Assembly: GCA_903904835.1 (NCBI GenBank)
Contig: CAIVEI010000156.1
Coordinates: forward strand, 1-44,130
DNA from: an uncultured Schlesneria sp.
GTDB taxonomy: Bacteria > Planctomycetota > Planctomycetia > Planctomycetales > Planctomycetaceae
DNA: 44,130 bases
Direction of reading: 5' to 3'
In this document: positions 34,742 to 44,079 of the stretch, one piece after another
Numbering within the stretch: position 1 is the first letter of the stretch
Layout: each line of letters begins with the position of its first letter
Position numbers and translations under genes: made by a program
The notes under the pieces: generated by a model
What the model was told of the DNA's origin: nothing
The model's input: the letters and a program-made list of their open reading frames with translations, nothing else
Databases searched by the model: none

Positions 34742-36214
34742 ATGTCAAAGCACGATATCGGTCTGATTGGCCTGGCCGTGATGGGCCAGAATCTCGTTCT
34801 TAACATGGCCAATAACGGATTTTCGGTCGCGGTCTATAACCGCACGACCGGGACCACCGATGAATTCGTCGGCGGGCTGAAAAACGAACCGGCTGATAAA
34901 GTCCATGCGGGTACCGCCAGCCGGATCGAAGGCTATCACACGCTTGAGTCGTTCGTTGCCAGCCTGAAAGCCCCGCGACGAATGATGATCATGGTCAAGG
35001 CCGGGGGACCGGTCGATGCTGTTATCGAACAACTGAAGCCACTGCTGTCACCGGGCGACATCATCATCGACGGCGGAAATTCGGACTTTGTCGATACCAA
35101 CCGCCGTGATAAAGACCTCAGGGCCGCTGGCTTGCGGTTTATCGGGACCGGGGTTTCGGGTGGTGAAGAAGGAGCCTTGAAAGGCCCCAGCATCATGCCA
35201 GGTGGTCATCACGACGCATGGCCTTTCGTCAAAGACATCTACCAGAAGATTTCGGCCAAAGTCGGTCCAAACAATGATATCCCCTGTTGTGACTGGGTCG
35301 GCGATGCCGGTGCCGGCCACTACGTGAAAATGGTTCATAACGGGATCGAATACGGCGACATGCAGTTGATCTGCGAAGCCTACCTCATCCTGAAAAACGC
35401 CCTCAATTTGACCAATGACGAACTTTACCATGTCTTCAAATCATGGAACGAAGGTGAACTCGAAAGCTATCTGATCGAGATCACCCGAGACATCTTCACC
35501 GTGAAAGACAAAGAAACCGGCGAGTACCTCGTCGACAAGATTCTTGATACGGCACAACAAAAGGGGACCGGGAAGTGGATGAGCCAGCATGCGCTCGATC
35601 TCGGCGTTCCAACGACACTGATTACCGAAGCGGTTTACGCTCGCTGCCTGTCGGCTCAAAAGGATGCACGCGTCCGAGCCAGCCAGATCCTGCACGGCCC
35701 CACGGACGCGAAGTTCACCGGCGACAAGAAGCAGTTCATTGAAGACGTGCGACAAGCACTCTATGCGTCGAAGCTTTGCAGTTATGCCCAAGGTTACGTC
35801 CAATTGGATGCCGCAGCCAAAGAATTTGGTTGGAAGCTGAACAACGGCAATATCGCCCTGTTGTGGCGTGGCGGCTGCATCATCCGTTCGCGATTCCTGG
35901 GTGACATTAAGGCCGCGTTCGACAAGAATCCGTCGCTGGAAAACCTGCTTCTGGACGACTTCTTCCGAAACGCCGTCCAGAATGCGCAACCAAGCTGGCG
36001 GCGAGTCCTCTCCACAGCAGTCCAACTGGGACTACCGACACCGGTCTTCAGCGCCGCCCTCAACTACTTCGACGGATATCGATCCGCCAGACTTCCCGCC
36101 AATCTGTTGCAGGCTCAACGCGATTACTTCGGAGCTCACACCTACGAAAGAATCGACAAGCCACGTGGTCAGATGTTCCATACCGAATGGATTCAAGATC
36201 GCAAGCTGAGCTGA
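34742..36214 (+). CDS. gnd: 6-phosphogluconate dehydrogenase (decarboxylating)
   Basis: A 490-residue enzyme of the oxidative pentose phosphate pathway, converting 6-phosphogluconate and NADP+ to ribulose 5-phosphate, CO2 and NADPH in the cytoplasm. An upstream ATG-like start exists at 34691, but the ATG at 34742 places the Rossmann motif at the normal N-terminus (IGLIGLAVMGQNLVLNMANN). Signature blocks: GGNSDFVDTNRR, GTGVSGGEEGALKGPSIMPGG split around the SGGEEGA loop, and KMVHNGIEYGDMQLI with the catalytic Lys. Length matches the long (about 480-residue) homodimeric class. It is followed by a terminator. Confidence 0.97.
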   Translation: MSKHDIGLIGLAVMGQNLVLNMANNGFSVAVYNRTTGTTDEFVGGLKNEPADKVHAGTASRIEGYHTLESFVASLKAPRRMMIMVKAGGPVDAVIEQLKPLLSPGDIIIDGGNSDFVDTNRRDKDLRAAGLRFIGTGVSGGEEGALKGPSIMPGGHHDAWPFVKDIYQKISAKVGPNNDIPCCDWVGDAGAGHYVKMVHNGIEYGDMQLICEAYLILKNALNLTNDELYHVFKSWNEGELESYLIEITRDIFTVKDKETGEYLVDKILDTAQQKGTGKWMSQHALDLGVPTTLITEAVYARCLSAQKDARVRASQILHGPTDAKFTGDKKQFIEDVRQALYASKLCSYAQGYVQLDAAAKEFGWKLNNGNIALLWRGGCIIRSRFLGDIKAAFDKNPSLENLLLDDFFRNAVQNAQPSWRRVLSTAVQLGLPTPVFSAALNYFDGYRSARLPANLLQAQRDYFGAHTYERIDKPRGQMFHTEWIQDRKLS

Positions 36215-36225
36215 AAACTGAGATG

Positions 36226-36264
36226 AAACATCCCGCGTCGTTCGAAGAAGGAGGCGGGATGTTT
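36226..36264 (+). terminator. Rho-independent terminator after gnd
   Basis: An 11-bp stem (AAACATCCCGC, 36226-36236, with GCGGGATGTTT, 36254-36264) and a 17-base loop, 12 bases after the stop. The stem ends in TTT and the A/T ends are symmetrical. Confidence 0.75.
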
Positions 36265-36349
36265 GAAGATGTCGTCGTGTCCACAACCAATGTGGCCGTT
36301 GCGTTTTGGCCTTAAAAACAACTGAATGCGACAAAGTTAAAAAGGCGAT

Positions 36350-36446
36350 TTAACCACGGATAACACTGATTGGCACTGATAAAAGAAGGGAATTTCCGTT
36401 CCATCTTTTGTATTTATCCGTGCCCATCGGTGTTATCCGTGGTTAA
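36350..36446. repeat. 97-bp inverted repeat (TTAACCACGGATAACAC arms)
   Basis: The left arm 36350-36383 and the right arm 36413-36446 match at 31 of 34 positions as inverted copies. The 29-base centre continues the pairing imperfectly (AAAAGAAGGGAA against TTCCATCTTTT), so the whole element can fold as one long hairpin. Arms beginning TTAACCACGGAT occur as dispersed repeats in many environmental genomes, from memory. It occupies the 412-base spacer between gnd and the FemAB-like gene, in which nothing else is seen apart from the gnd terminator. Confidence 0.85.
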
Positions 36447-36626
36447 GTTCCTTTGTTTTTTCTTGAGATTCGGTTTTGGGCAAAGTCGTACACGAGCCGC
36501 AATGCAACCCAAAATTGGTCTGTGATAAGGTACTTACATCGCGAAACGGTCTTCGCGCAGCATGCGGCATCGACTACACAACGTGTTCTCCTAAATCGAT
36601 GCGCTTTGACTACGGAGCTTTTCTGG

Positions 36627-37709
36627 ATGCGTTGTGAGTTTATTGGGCCTGATTCGAGCTTGTGGGAACGGTTTCTTGCCGATTCTCCGCATGACTTTTA
36701 TCACTTGCCAAAATACGTTGAACTCAGCACCCGCGACCGACTTTGTGCTCCCGACGCCGATGGATTCATTCTCGCGTTTCATGCCGAAGACGATCACGGA
36801 CATCGGTTCTTAACGACGTTAATCGGTCGTCCCCTGCCAAAAACCTGTGAATCGGCTACTCCGTTATTTGATGCAATTACGCCGTACGGCTATGCCGCGC
36901 CCCTTGTCATCAATCAGGGTGAAGGCCCGATCGAACCATTTCTTGAACAGGCAATTGCCAAACTGTGCGAAGGTCTGCGCGAACGTGGGGTTGTCGGAGC
37001 ATTTTTGCGGTCGCACCCGACGATTCCGTTTCCGCTGGAACCGCTTCGAACCGCAGGCTGTCTCGTCCAACATGGTCAGACAATCAACATCGATCTGACG
37101 TTACCGCAGGAAGAATTATGGCATCAGACGCGAGCGGGTCACCGCAGTGAGATCAACCGGGCCAGAAAGAAAGGGTTCACAGTCGAGATCCAATCGGATT
37201 GGAAAGACTTCGACGAATTCTTTCGAGCCTACACCGAGACGATGCGTCGTGTCAGTGCCAGCGAACACTATTTTTTCCCACGTGAATATTTCACCGAACT
37301 GCGCGAAGCAATCGGCGACGTATTACATCTGGCGATCTGTCATAAGGACGGTGCCGTGACCTGCGGTGCTCTCTTTTCGGAAATTTGCGGTATCGTGCAG
37401 TATCATCTCAGTGGTACGATCGAAGAATTTCACAGCCAGTACCCGACAAAAGTGATGCTTGATTCTGTCCGCACCTGGGCTAAGGAACGGGGTAATCACA
37501 CGATGCATCTCGGCGGGGGTTACGGCGGATCGGAAGACTCGTTGTTCCAGTTCAAAGCCGGTTTTTCACACCTGCGGGCACCGTTCTACACCTGGCGTCT
37601 GATTTCCGACCCGGAATCGTATCAACGTCTCTGTCAACAATGGGAAGCCCGTACCGGCAAAACCGCCAGCAGTCCGGATGGATTCTTTCCAGCGTACCGG
37701 GCTCCGTAG
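36627..37709 (+). CDS. FemAB/GNAT-like acyltransferase
   Basis: A 360-residue protein. The frame is open from 36453, close to the inverted repeat, but GGAG nine bases before the ATG at 36627 and the start of homology (MRCEFIGPDSSLWERFL) favour the shorter form. The C-terminal half has the FemAB/BioF2-type acetyltransferase pattern: TRAGHRSEINRARKKGF at about 179-195, then LAICHKDGAVTCGALFSE, then the strongly conserved HTMHLGGGYGGSEDSLFQFK. Relatives include Fem peptidyltransferases that add amino acids to peptidoglycan precursors and PEP-CTERM/exosortase-associated proteins. The acceptor here is unknown. There is no signal peptide, so it should be cytoplasmic. Confidence 0.82.
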   Translation: MRCEFIGPDSSLWERFLADSPHDFYHLPKYVELSTRDRLCAPDADGFILAFHAEDDHGHRFLTTLIGRPLPKTCESATPLFDAITPYGYAAPLVINQGEGPIEPFLEQAIAKLCEGLRERGVVGAFLRSHPTIPFPLEPLRTAGCLVQHGQTINIDLTLPQEELWHQTRAGHRSEINRARKKGFTVEIQSDWKDFDEFFRAYTETMRRVSASEHYFFPREYFTELREAIGDVLHLAICHKDGAVTCGALFSEICGIVQYHLSGTIEEFHSQYPTKVMLDSVRTWAKERGNHTMHLGGGYGGSEDSLFQFKAGFSHLRAPFYTWRLISDPESYQRLCQQWEARTGKTASSPDGFFPAYRAP

Positions 37710-38055
37710 TCAGTCGGTCTTTATCCAGCGACCATCCGCAGCGCCACGAGTCGATCAACTCATGATTGCTCATCACTGCTATGAACTGATGAAACGAGGC
37801 CCAATCAGACGACATCGGATGTTTCCGAATGAAATTCTCATCGGTCATCTATCCGACCGCAGAACGGGGGAAGATGGCGGGCCTCGTAGACTCGACTGCA
37901 CCCTGCGAAAGACGATTGGCTCGTCTGATTTATCCGAAAGGGGCGGAGTCACAACATGGATTCTGTGTTAATTCCTGAAAGTCAGAACGGTTCACTCGTT
38001 GCCAACGATTCATCGAAGGCCGGACGATGTGCAAATCATCCGGGTTCTGACAAAT
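37710..38055. other. Intergenic region without a convincing gene
   Basis: A 346-base spacer. Short open frames on both strands have no recognisable domain or good ribosome site. No strong hairpin is seen after the FemAB-like gene. Confidence 0.45.
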
Positions 38056-39003
38056 ATGGAAATTCGAATGAGCTCCTCAAATCGATTCACCGAACAACCT
38101 CGCTGGGCCAAGTGGTGGCTGATCGCAGCCGGAGTTTACAACCTGGTTTGGGGGACAGTGACGATCGTCTGGCCCAACCTTTTGTTTGACTTGACGGGTG
38201 CCCAGCGACTCAACTATCCCGAAATCTGGCAGTGCGTTGGAATGATTGTTGGCGTTTACGGGATCGGTTATCTGATCGCCGCATTCGATTCCCGGACGCA
38301 TTGGCCGATCGTCCTTGTCGGGTTACTCGGTAAGATTTTTGGCCCGATTGGATTCGCGTCGACGCTGATGCGCGGGACATTTCCACCGCTGTTTGGGTTA
38401 ACGATTGTGACGAATGATCTGATCTGGTGGGTTCCCTTCACCATGATTCTGATCGATGCTGTCCGGCAACAATATGGCGGCCTTTCTGGAACGGCGATAC
38501 GCCAGCGCTTTGTCAAAGAAACAATCATCAACGCCCCGCCAGAAGTTGTCTTCGAATTCCACAAGAGTCGCGATGCGTTAACTCTGTTAATCCCACCATG
38601 GGAGAACATGAAGGTTGTCGAATCTTCCGGTTCGATACTGCCAGGAAGCCGGGTTGTCCTCCGTGGCGGTCTGGGACCACTGCCGCTGCAATGGATTGCG
38701 ATTCATACAGAATTTGACCCCCCGCACCTTTTCGCGGATCGTCAGGAATCCGGACCATTCGCTTATTGGTATCATCGTCATCGATTCTTCGAAGACGGGC
38801 AGGGGGGAACGGTTTTAAAAGATGACGTCGAGTATGCGCTTCCGTTAGGTTTGATCGGTTTGTGGGCAGGCGGCTGGTTTATTCGTCGGAAACTTGATGC
38901 CATGTTCGTCTACCGGCATGAGACGACGCGACAATTGATTGAATCGGGAGAATGGACGTCTGAACCACCCGCGAATACCCCAGAACCAGTAGAACACGTA
39001 TGA
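38056..39003 (+). CDS. Membrane protein fused to an SRPBCC (START-like) domain
   Basis: About 315 residues if started at the ATG at 38056; ATG 38068, with GGAAA before it, is equally possible, and a TTG at 37999 is less likely. Residues about 20-130 contain three to four hydrophobic segments (WWLIAAGVYNLVWGTVTIVW, IVLVGLLGKIFGPIGFASTL, DLIWWVPFTMILI). From about residue 145 an SRPBCC/polyketide-cyclase-like domain begins, FVKETIINAPPEVVFEFH, then GSRVVLRGG, then YWYHRHRFFEDGQGGTVLKD. The SRPBCC fold binds hydrophobic ligands in a cavity. The membrane part resembles the short alkyltransferase-like or DoxX-like helix bundles only loosely. The ligand is unknown. It is followed after 52 bases by the membrane-peroxiredoxin fusion. 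Confidence 0.8.
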   Translation: MEIRMSSSNRFTEQPRWAKWWLIAAGVYNLVWGTVTIVWPNLLFDLTGAQRLNYPEIWQCVGMIVGVYGIGYLIAAFDSRTHWPIVLVGLLGKIFGPIGFASTLMRGTFPPLFGLTIVTNDLIWWVPFTMILIDAVRQQYGGLSGTAIRQRFVKETIINAPPEVVFEFHKSRDALTLLIPPWENMKVVESSGSILPGSRVVLRGGLGPLPLQWIAIHTEFDPPHLFADRQESGPFAYWYHRHRFFEDGQGGTVLKDDVEYALPLGLIGLWAGGWFIRRKLDAMFVYRHETTRQLIESGEWTSEPPANTPEPVEHV

Positions 39004-39055
39004 AACGGGAACTCTCTCGCCGAAAAATCGAGAAACCCGCCCTGAAAGATCTTGA

Positions 39056-39997
39056 ATGAACGATTCCTCTATCCGGCTGTTATTTCTCATCCATGTGGCC
39101 GTGACGTTTTTAATGGTTGGAGTGATCTGGTTCGTGCAGCTTGTGCATTACCCGCTGCTATCTTACGTGGGTCATTCGGAGTTTACTGCTTACGAACGAC
39201 ACCACCGAGGATTGATCAAGTGGCTCGTTGCGCCCCTGATGCTATTGGAAGGGTTGACCGCAGCGCTTCTGATTTTATTCCCGCCAGCGGCAGCTTCCGA
39301 CTGGCAACTGTGGATCGGGGCTGGATTACTATTCGTCATCTGGTTCTCGACAGCGTTTGTCCAGGTCCCTCTTCATAACGTGCTATCCCGGGAATTCGAT
39401 CCCGCAGTTCAACAGCGACTGGTACGGACCAACTGGTGGCGGACGATCGCCTGGAGTTTACGCGGAGGATTAATCTTGGCCATGTTATGGTCGGCACTCA
39501 GTACGGACACGTCCATGAAACAAAGACCATCAAGCTTGAAAATTGGCGATCGTGCACCAGACTTCACCGCCACGACCCAGGATGGCAAACGAGTTCAACT
39601 CTCTGACTTCGTAGGGAAGCGGGGCCTGGTCCTGTTCTTTTATCCGAAGGATGGGACGGCGATTTGCACGAAGGAAGTCTGTGCATTTCGCGATTCGTAC
39701 GAGAAATTCACCGACGCAGGGGTCGATGTGATTGGAGTCAGTGGCGATACCGAAGAAAGTCATCGCGATTTCATCGGTCAGCATAAACTCTCGTTTCCGC
39801 TGATCAGCGACAAAGACGGCACGCTGCGAAAGACTTTTGCCGTTCCGCTGACAATGGGGCTGATTCCAGGACGAGTCACCTACGTCATTGATCAGGAAGG
39901 GACAATCCGGCAGATTTTCTCAGCGCAATTTGTTTCCAACGAACACGTTCAGCGAGCACTGGAAGCGGTGAAAGGATTTAAGAAAACGGTCGAGTGA
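39056..39997 (+). CDS. Membrane-anchored Bcp-type peroxiredoxin
   Basis: A 313-residue fusion. Residues 1-150 hold four hydrophobic segments (about 7-30, 57-77, 85-106, 130-148) with the pattern IWFVQLVHYPLL typical of a separate small membrane family known from planctomycetes and proteobacteria. Residues 158-313 are a peroxiredoxin of the Bcp/PrxQ class: KIGDRAPDFTATTQDGKRV, then FYPKDGTAICTKEVCAFRD with the peroxidatic Cys204 and a resolving-type Cys209 five residues later. It should reduce peroxides, probably at the membrane. An internal ATG at 39515 could give a soluble form. There is no stop or frame break between the two parts. Confidence 0.85.
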   Translation: MNDSSIRLLFLIHVAVTFLMVGVIWFVQLVHYPLLSYVGHSEFTAYERHHRGLIKWLVAPLMLLEGLTAALLILFPPAAASDWQLWIGAGLLFVIWFSTAFVQVPLHNVLSREFDPAVQQRLVRTNWWRTIAWSLRGGLILAMLWSALSTDTSMKQRPSSLKIGDRAPDFTATTQDGKRVQLSDFVGKRGLVLFFYPKDGTAICTKEVCAFRDSYEKFTDAGVDVIGVSGDTEESHRDFIGQHKLSFPLISDKDGTLRKTFAVPLTMGLIPGRVTYVIDQEGTIRQIFSAQFVSNEHVQRALEAVKGFKKTVE

Positions 39998-40289
39998 CTT
40001 TCTCTTGTCCCTGCGGTATTCCGAATTGCCTTTACTCCAAACTGGTGGATGAACGATTAACGTCGTTGTCCCTTCCCCATTGTCCGCTCGACCGCATTCC
40101 AAAATCGGATACAGACACTAAACTGTGTCGCGACCTCAGTGGTTGCTCATGAACTGCGTCGACTGAATTAGTGTGGGGCGTCAAACCGATGTGCTTGAGA
40201 TGCGGACGTCGCGTCTACGTGCGAACCTTGGCCTCAGTTTGACTGTCCCCCTGCTGATCAGTTTTGCTATCCCTTTGGATCGGGCCTGA

Positions 40290-42053
40290 GTGGTGCGGAA
40301 TTCGACCCATACGCTATTTGACCTCACCAGGGGACATCGATTTCGGTATTCCTGTGCGATCGCTTCGATGGCTGTCGGGACATTGTTTCAACTGCTTGTC
40401 CCTTACGTCTTCAAAGTCGCCCTGGATCGGCTTAGTCATGATCAAGCAACGCTTGTCGGCACGCTACTCCCAGCCGCAGCATTGGTCATCGGGCTGAATG
40501 CTTTGAATGGGGTATTCACTTACTACCGAGGCAAATGGGCGGCCGAGGCGAGTGAAGGGATCGTTCAGCAACTGCGTCATCGTCTCTATGCCCACATGGA
40601 AAAGTTGCCCAGTACCTATTTCGATCAGACGAAGACAGGTGACATCGTTCAACGCTGCTCGTCCGATGTCGAGACCGTACGAGTCTTCATGGCTGGGCAG
40701 GTCGTGGAAATTGCCAAGGTCATGCTGCTGCTACTGGTCGGCGTTCCGATCATGTTCTGGCAGAACGCAAGGATGAGTCTGATCTCGCTGGTCTCGTTTC
40801 CAGTCCTGGTTGGGTTCACGTTTTTCCACTACCAGAGAATTCGCAAACTCTTCGAAAAGGTGGACGAAGCGGAAGGCCGACTCAGCACATGCCTGCAGGA
40901 GAACCTCACCGGTATTCGCGTCTCGCGCGCGTTCGCCAGGCAAGATTTCGAGATCGAAAAATTTCGTAAGGTGAACGATGATTTCCGCGACCTGGAAATG
41001 AACCTGTTTCGCGGGTTGGCTCTCTTCTGGTCGCTTTCGGATGTTGTCGTTCTGCTGCAACTGGGAGCAGTCCTCATTTCCGGTGGATATTTCGTGATTC
41101 AAGGCCAGCTTTCACTGGGAACCTGGGTCTTCTTCTGGTGGATGGTCCAGACAATTATCTGGCCAGTCCGACAGATCGGACGAATCGTCGCCGATTCAAG
41201 TCGCGCCGCCGTGTCAATTGGCCGCATCAACGAAATCCTGCATGATAAAGAAGAAAGTGATGAACCTGTCACCGCTGAACCGGTCGACGGCGCGATTGAA
41301 ATCAAGAACCTCACCTTCAGTTACAAAACGGGCGATCCGGTTTTGCAGGACTTGTCACTGACGATTGCCGCGGGCGAAACCGTGGCGATTCTTGGTCGGC
41401 CTGGCGCGGGAAAATCGACGCTGGTTCACCTGCTGGTCCGGTTGTACGACTACACAACGGGATCGATTCGAATTGGCGGGCGGGAGCTTAACACACTCAA
41501 CCGCAAGAGCGTTCGCAGCGTCTTCGGCGTCGTACTGCAAGACCCTTTTTTGTATTCCAAAAGTGTCCGTGACAATGTCGTCATCGGCCGAAGCGAGGCC
41601 GCACACCATGAAGTCGAAGAGTGTGCTCAAGCGGCTGCCATTCATGGAAACATCGTCGAGTTCGCCGAGGGTTATGAAACCATCGTGGGTGAACGAGGTG
41701 TGACTCTGTCGGGGGGACAACGACAGCGACTGGCGATTGCCCGCGCACTCCTCAAGAACCCGGCCATTCTGGTCCTCGATGACAGCCTGAGTGCCGTCGA
41801 TACGAAAACAGAATCTCATATCCTGCAAACGCTCGCTGACCGGCGAGGTAAGCAGACGACGATTTTGATTGCTCATCGTCTCTCGTCGACTCGGTTGGCC
41901 GATCGGATTTTCGTGCTCGAACAAGGTCGACTGATTCAGCAGGGAACGCATGAAGAGCTGATGGCCATCGAAGGTCCTTACCAAAGACTCTGGAACATCC
42001 AAAGCATGCTGGAGGATGAAATCGAAGAAGTTGTGGCGGGGGTGGCGCAATGA
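40290..42053 (+). CDS. ABC exporter half-transporter, subunit with degenerate Walker B
   Basis: A 587-residue ABC transporter with an N-terminal six-helix domain (about 15-305) and a C-terminal ATPase. The start is GTG 40290 (a second GTG follows directly); a 292-base spacer with no visible feature precedes it. ATPase motifs: Walker A GRPGAGKST at 369-377, signature LSGGQ at 473-477, Walker B ILVLDD at 493-498 with Asp498 where the catalytic Glu is expected, and the H-loop His at 529. Replacement of Glu by Asp is characteristic of one member of heterodimeric exporters of the BmrC/BmrD, TM287/288 type. The stop overlaps the start of the second subunit by four bases. It probably exports lipids, peptides or drugs. 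Confidence 0.92.
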   Translation: MVRNSTHTLFDLTRGHRFRYSCAIASMAVGTLFQLLVPYVFKVALDRLSHDQATLVGTLLPAAALVIGLNALNGVFTYYRGKWAAEASEGIVQQLRHRLYAHMEKLPSTYFDQTKTGDIVQRCSSDVETVRVFMAGQVVEIAKVMLLLLVGVPIMFWQNARMSLISLVSFPVLVGFTFFHYQRIRKLFEKVDEAEGRLSTCLQENLTGIRVSRAFARQDFEIEKFRKVNDDFRDLEMNLFRGLALFWSLSDVVVLLQLGAVLISGGYFVIQGQLSLGTWVFFWWMVQTIIWPVRQIGRIVADSSRAAVSIGRINEILHDKEESDEPVTAEPVDGAIEIKNLTFSYKTGDPVLQDLSLTIAAGETVAILGRPGAGKSTLVHLLVRLYDYTTGSIRIGGRELNTLNRKSVRSVFGVVLQDPFLYSKSVRDNVVIGRSEAAHHEVEECAQAAAIHGNIVEFAEGYETIVGERGVTLSGGQRQRLAIARALLKNPAILVLDDSLSAVDTKTESHILQTLADRRGKQTTILIAHRLSSTRLADRIFVLEQGRLIQQGTHEELMAIEGPYQRLWNIQSMLEDEIEEVVAGVAQ

Positions 42054-43888
42054 GTGGAGGCTGGATCGACGAGGACGACCTCAAAGAGCAGAAGCTTGAT
42101 TTGCGCCTATGGAAAACGCTGATCCGGTACACGCTGCATTACCGCGGTACTGTAGTCGCATTCTTCGTCGTGTCGTTCTGCCTCGCGGCCAGCGATCTGG
42201 GCTTTCCCTTGCTGACCGGGACACTGATCACCGATATCGAAACCAATCAGGGGAAGGTCAACCTGACGTTCTATGCCCTGGCCTTCAGCGGACTGGCGAT
42301 CTCGTTAAGTGCGTCGGTCTGGGCCTTTGTGACCTGCGCCGGCAAAATCCGGACACACGTCAGCCACGACATCAGGCGTGATGCATTCGAGCGGTTACAG
42401 CAGCTTTCATTCAGTTTCTATGACACCAGGCCGTCAGGCTGGCTGATGGCCCGGTTGACCTCCGATTGCCTGCGACTGGCAGTGATTCTCGCTTGGGGTG
42501 TGATGGACCTGATCTGGGGAACAATGCTGATGGCCTCCGTCAGTGTCGTGATGATTTATTACAGTTGGAAGATTGCCATCGCCGTTCTTCTGGTCCTGCC
42601 ACTGCTGTTTGCGGTCAGCGTCTATTTCAAGAAGCGCATCCTGAGAACTTCGCGGCTGGTCCGAAAGACGAACTCGCTGATCACCGGCGTTTACAACGAA
42701 GGGATCATGGGTGTCAAAACGACGAAGGTCTTCGTGCGGGAACAAGAAAACCTGAATGACTTCGATCGCCTGACGATGCAGATGTACGAGTACTCGGTCC
42801 GCAATGCGATTCTTTCCTCAATCTATCTTCCGTTGGTCCTCACACTGGGAAGCGTGGCGATTTCGGCGGCACTGGTTGTCGGCGGACATCAGGTGATTGT
42901 TGGCGGCATGGCGATCGGCCAGATGGTGATGTTCATGTATTACGCGCAGCTATTCTTTCAGCCGGCCCAGGATATCTCGGCCTGGTTTGCAGAATTGCAG
43001 ATGGCTCAGGCATCGGCGGAACGAGTGATGGGTCTGATCGACGCCGTTCCCGATGTCCGCGATACAGACGCGGTCGCCACCCGCCTGCGCGAGAAAGGTG
43101 ATGACGGACACCCCGATCAACTCGGCAAGATCGAGTTCCGACACGTCGGCTTTCGCTATCGGAACGGCCCCCAGATCATTCAGAATTTTTCGCTGATTGT
43201 CGAACCGGGCGAAACCATTGCACTCGTCGGGGCTACGGGAGGTGGGAAATCAACAATCGTCAATCTGGTTTGCCGGTTTTATGAACCGACGGAAGGTCAG
43301 ATCCTGATCGACGGCATCGATTACACCGATCGCAGTTTACAATGGCTGCAATCGAACCTCGGAATCGTGCTTCAACAACCGCATCTGTTCAGCGGTACGA
43401 TCGCCGACAACATCCGCTACGGACGACTTGATGCCACACAGGCCGAAATCGAAGCCGCCTCCAGCGATGCCGGCGCGCACGATTTCATCATGAATCTCGA
43501 AAAGGGATACGAGACACAGGTCGGTGAAGGAGGGAATCAGCTTAGCCTCGGACAAAAGCAACTGGTTTCCTTCGCACGGGCGATCCTGAAACGCCCTCGA
43601 CTACTGGTGATGGACGAAGCGACATCCTCAATCGATACCGAAACCGAACGCTTGATCCAGCAGGGACTCAGCCGCCTGTTGAAGGGCCGCACCAGTTTTG
43701 TGATCGCTCATCGCCTGTCGACGATCAAGGCGGCCGATCGGATCATTGTCATCGCTCAAGGGCAGATTCAAGAAGTCGGAACACACCAGGAATTGCTCAA
43801 AGCCCGCAAACAGTACTACGCGTTATACACAGAGCAGGCCGTGCGCGACCTGGCATCTCTGGGGACGGTTGCAGCCGGCGCAAGTTGA
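42050..43888 (+). CDS. ABC exporter half-transporter, subunit with consensus Walker B and variant signature
   Basis: A 612-residue ABC transporter. The ATG overlaps the stop of the first subunit (ATGA), with a G-rich site GGGGGTGG before it. Six membrane helices (about 30-320) are followed by the ATPase: Walker A GATGGGKST at 394-402, variant signature LSLGQ (498-502) in place of LSGGQ, Walker B LLVMDE at 518-523 with the catalytic Glu523 present, and the H-loop His at 554. In a heterodimer the first subunit's Asp-type Walker B faces this LSLGQ, giving one degenerate and one active ATP site. The N-terminal extension of about 20 residues (GGWIDEDDLKEQKLDLRLW) is also typical of such partners. 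Confidence 0.92.
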   Translation: MSGGWIDEDDLKEQKLDLRLWKTLIRYTLHYRGTVVAFFVVSFCLAASDLGFPLLTGTLITDIETNQGKVNLTFYALAFSGLAISLSASVWAFVTCAGKIRTHVSHDIRRDAFERLQQLSFSFYDTRPSGWLMARLTSDCLRLAVILAWGVMDLIWGTMLMASVSVVMIYYSWKIAIAVLLVLPLLFAVSVYFKKRILRTSRLVRKTNSLITGVYNEGIMGVKTTKVFVREQENLNDFDRLTMQMYEYSVRNAILSSIYLPLVLTLGSVAISAALVVGGHQVIVGGMAIGQMVMFMYYAQLFFQPAQDISAWFAELQMAQASAERVMGLIDAVPDVRDTDAVATRLREKGDDGHPDQLGKIEFRHVGFRYRNGPQIIQNFSLIVEPGETIALVGATGGGKSTIVNLVCRFYEPTEGQILIDGIDYTDRSLQWLQSNLGIVLQQPHLFSGTIADNIRYGRLDATQAEIEAASSDAGAHDFIMNLEKGYETQVGEGGNQLSLGQKQLVSFARAILKRPRLLVMDEATSSIDTETERLIQQGLSRLLKGRTSFVIAHRLSTIKAADRIIVIAQGQIQEVGTHQELLKARKQYYALYTEQAVRDLASLGTVAAGAS

Positions 43889-44079
43889 CCCCGTATCTGG
43901 CAACGCAACCCCGCCGCCAGTGTGTGTTTGGACCGAATCCTAAGGGCGGCAGTGGTTAACGGACCTTTGCCCGATCCCGGATGATTCACGAGTTCTGTGC
44001 GATTCGCCTCAAGATCCTTAACGATGAAGAGCTAAACCATAATCACAAAAAAAAACACCGTGAAACGTTAGCCCGACGC

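Noticed and set aside
36350-36446. CRISPR-like or tRNA-like structure
   Set aside because: There is only one pair of inverted arms, no regularly spaced direct repeats, and no cloverleaf or anticodon arm.
36453-36626. Longer N-terminus for the FemAB-like gene
   Set aside because: The extra 58 residues begin next to the inverted repeat, have no ordered pattern and no ribosome site; ATG 36627 has GGAG.
37552-37848. Minus-strand open frame of 98 codons partly in the spacer after the FemAB-like gene
   Set aside because: It overlaps the well supported end of the FemAB-like gene and shows no family pattern; a gene remnant in the spacer could not be demonstrated.
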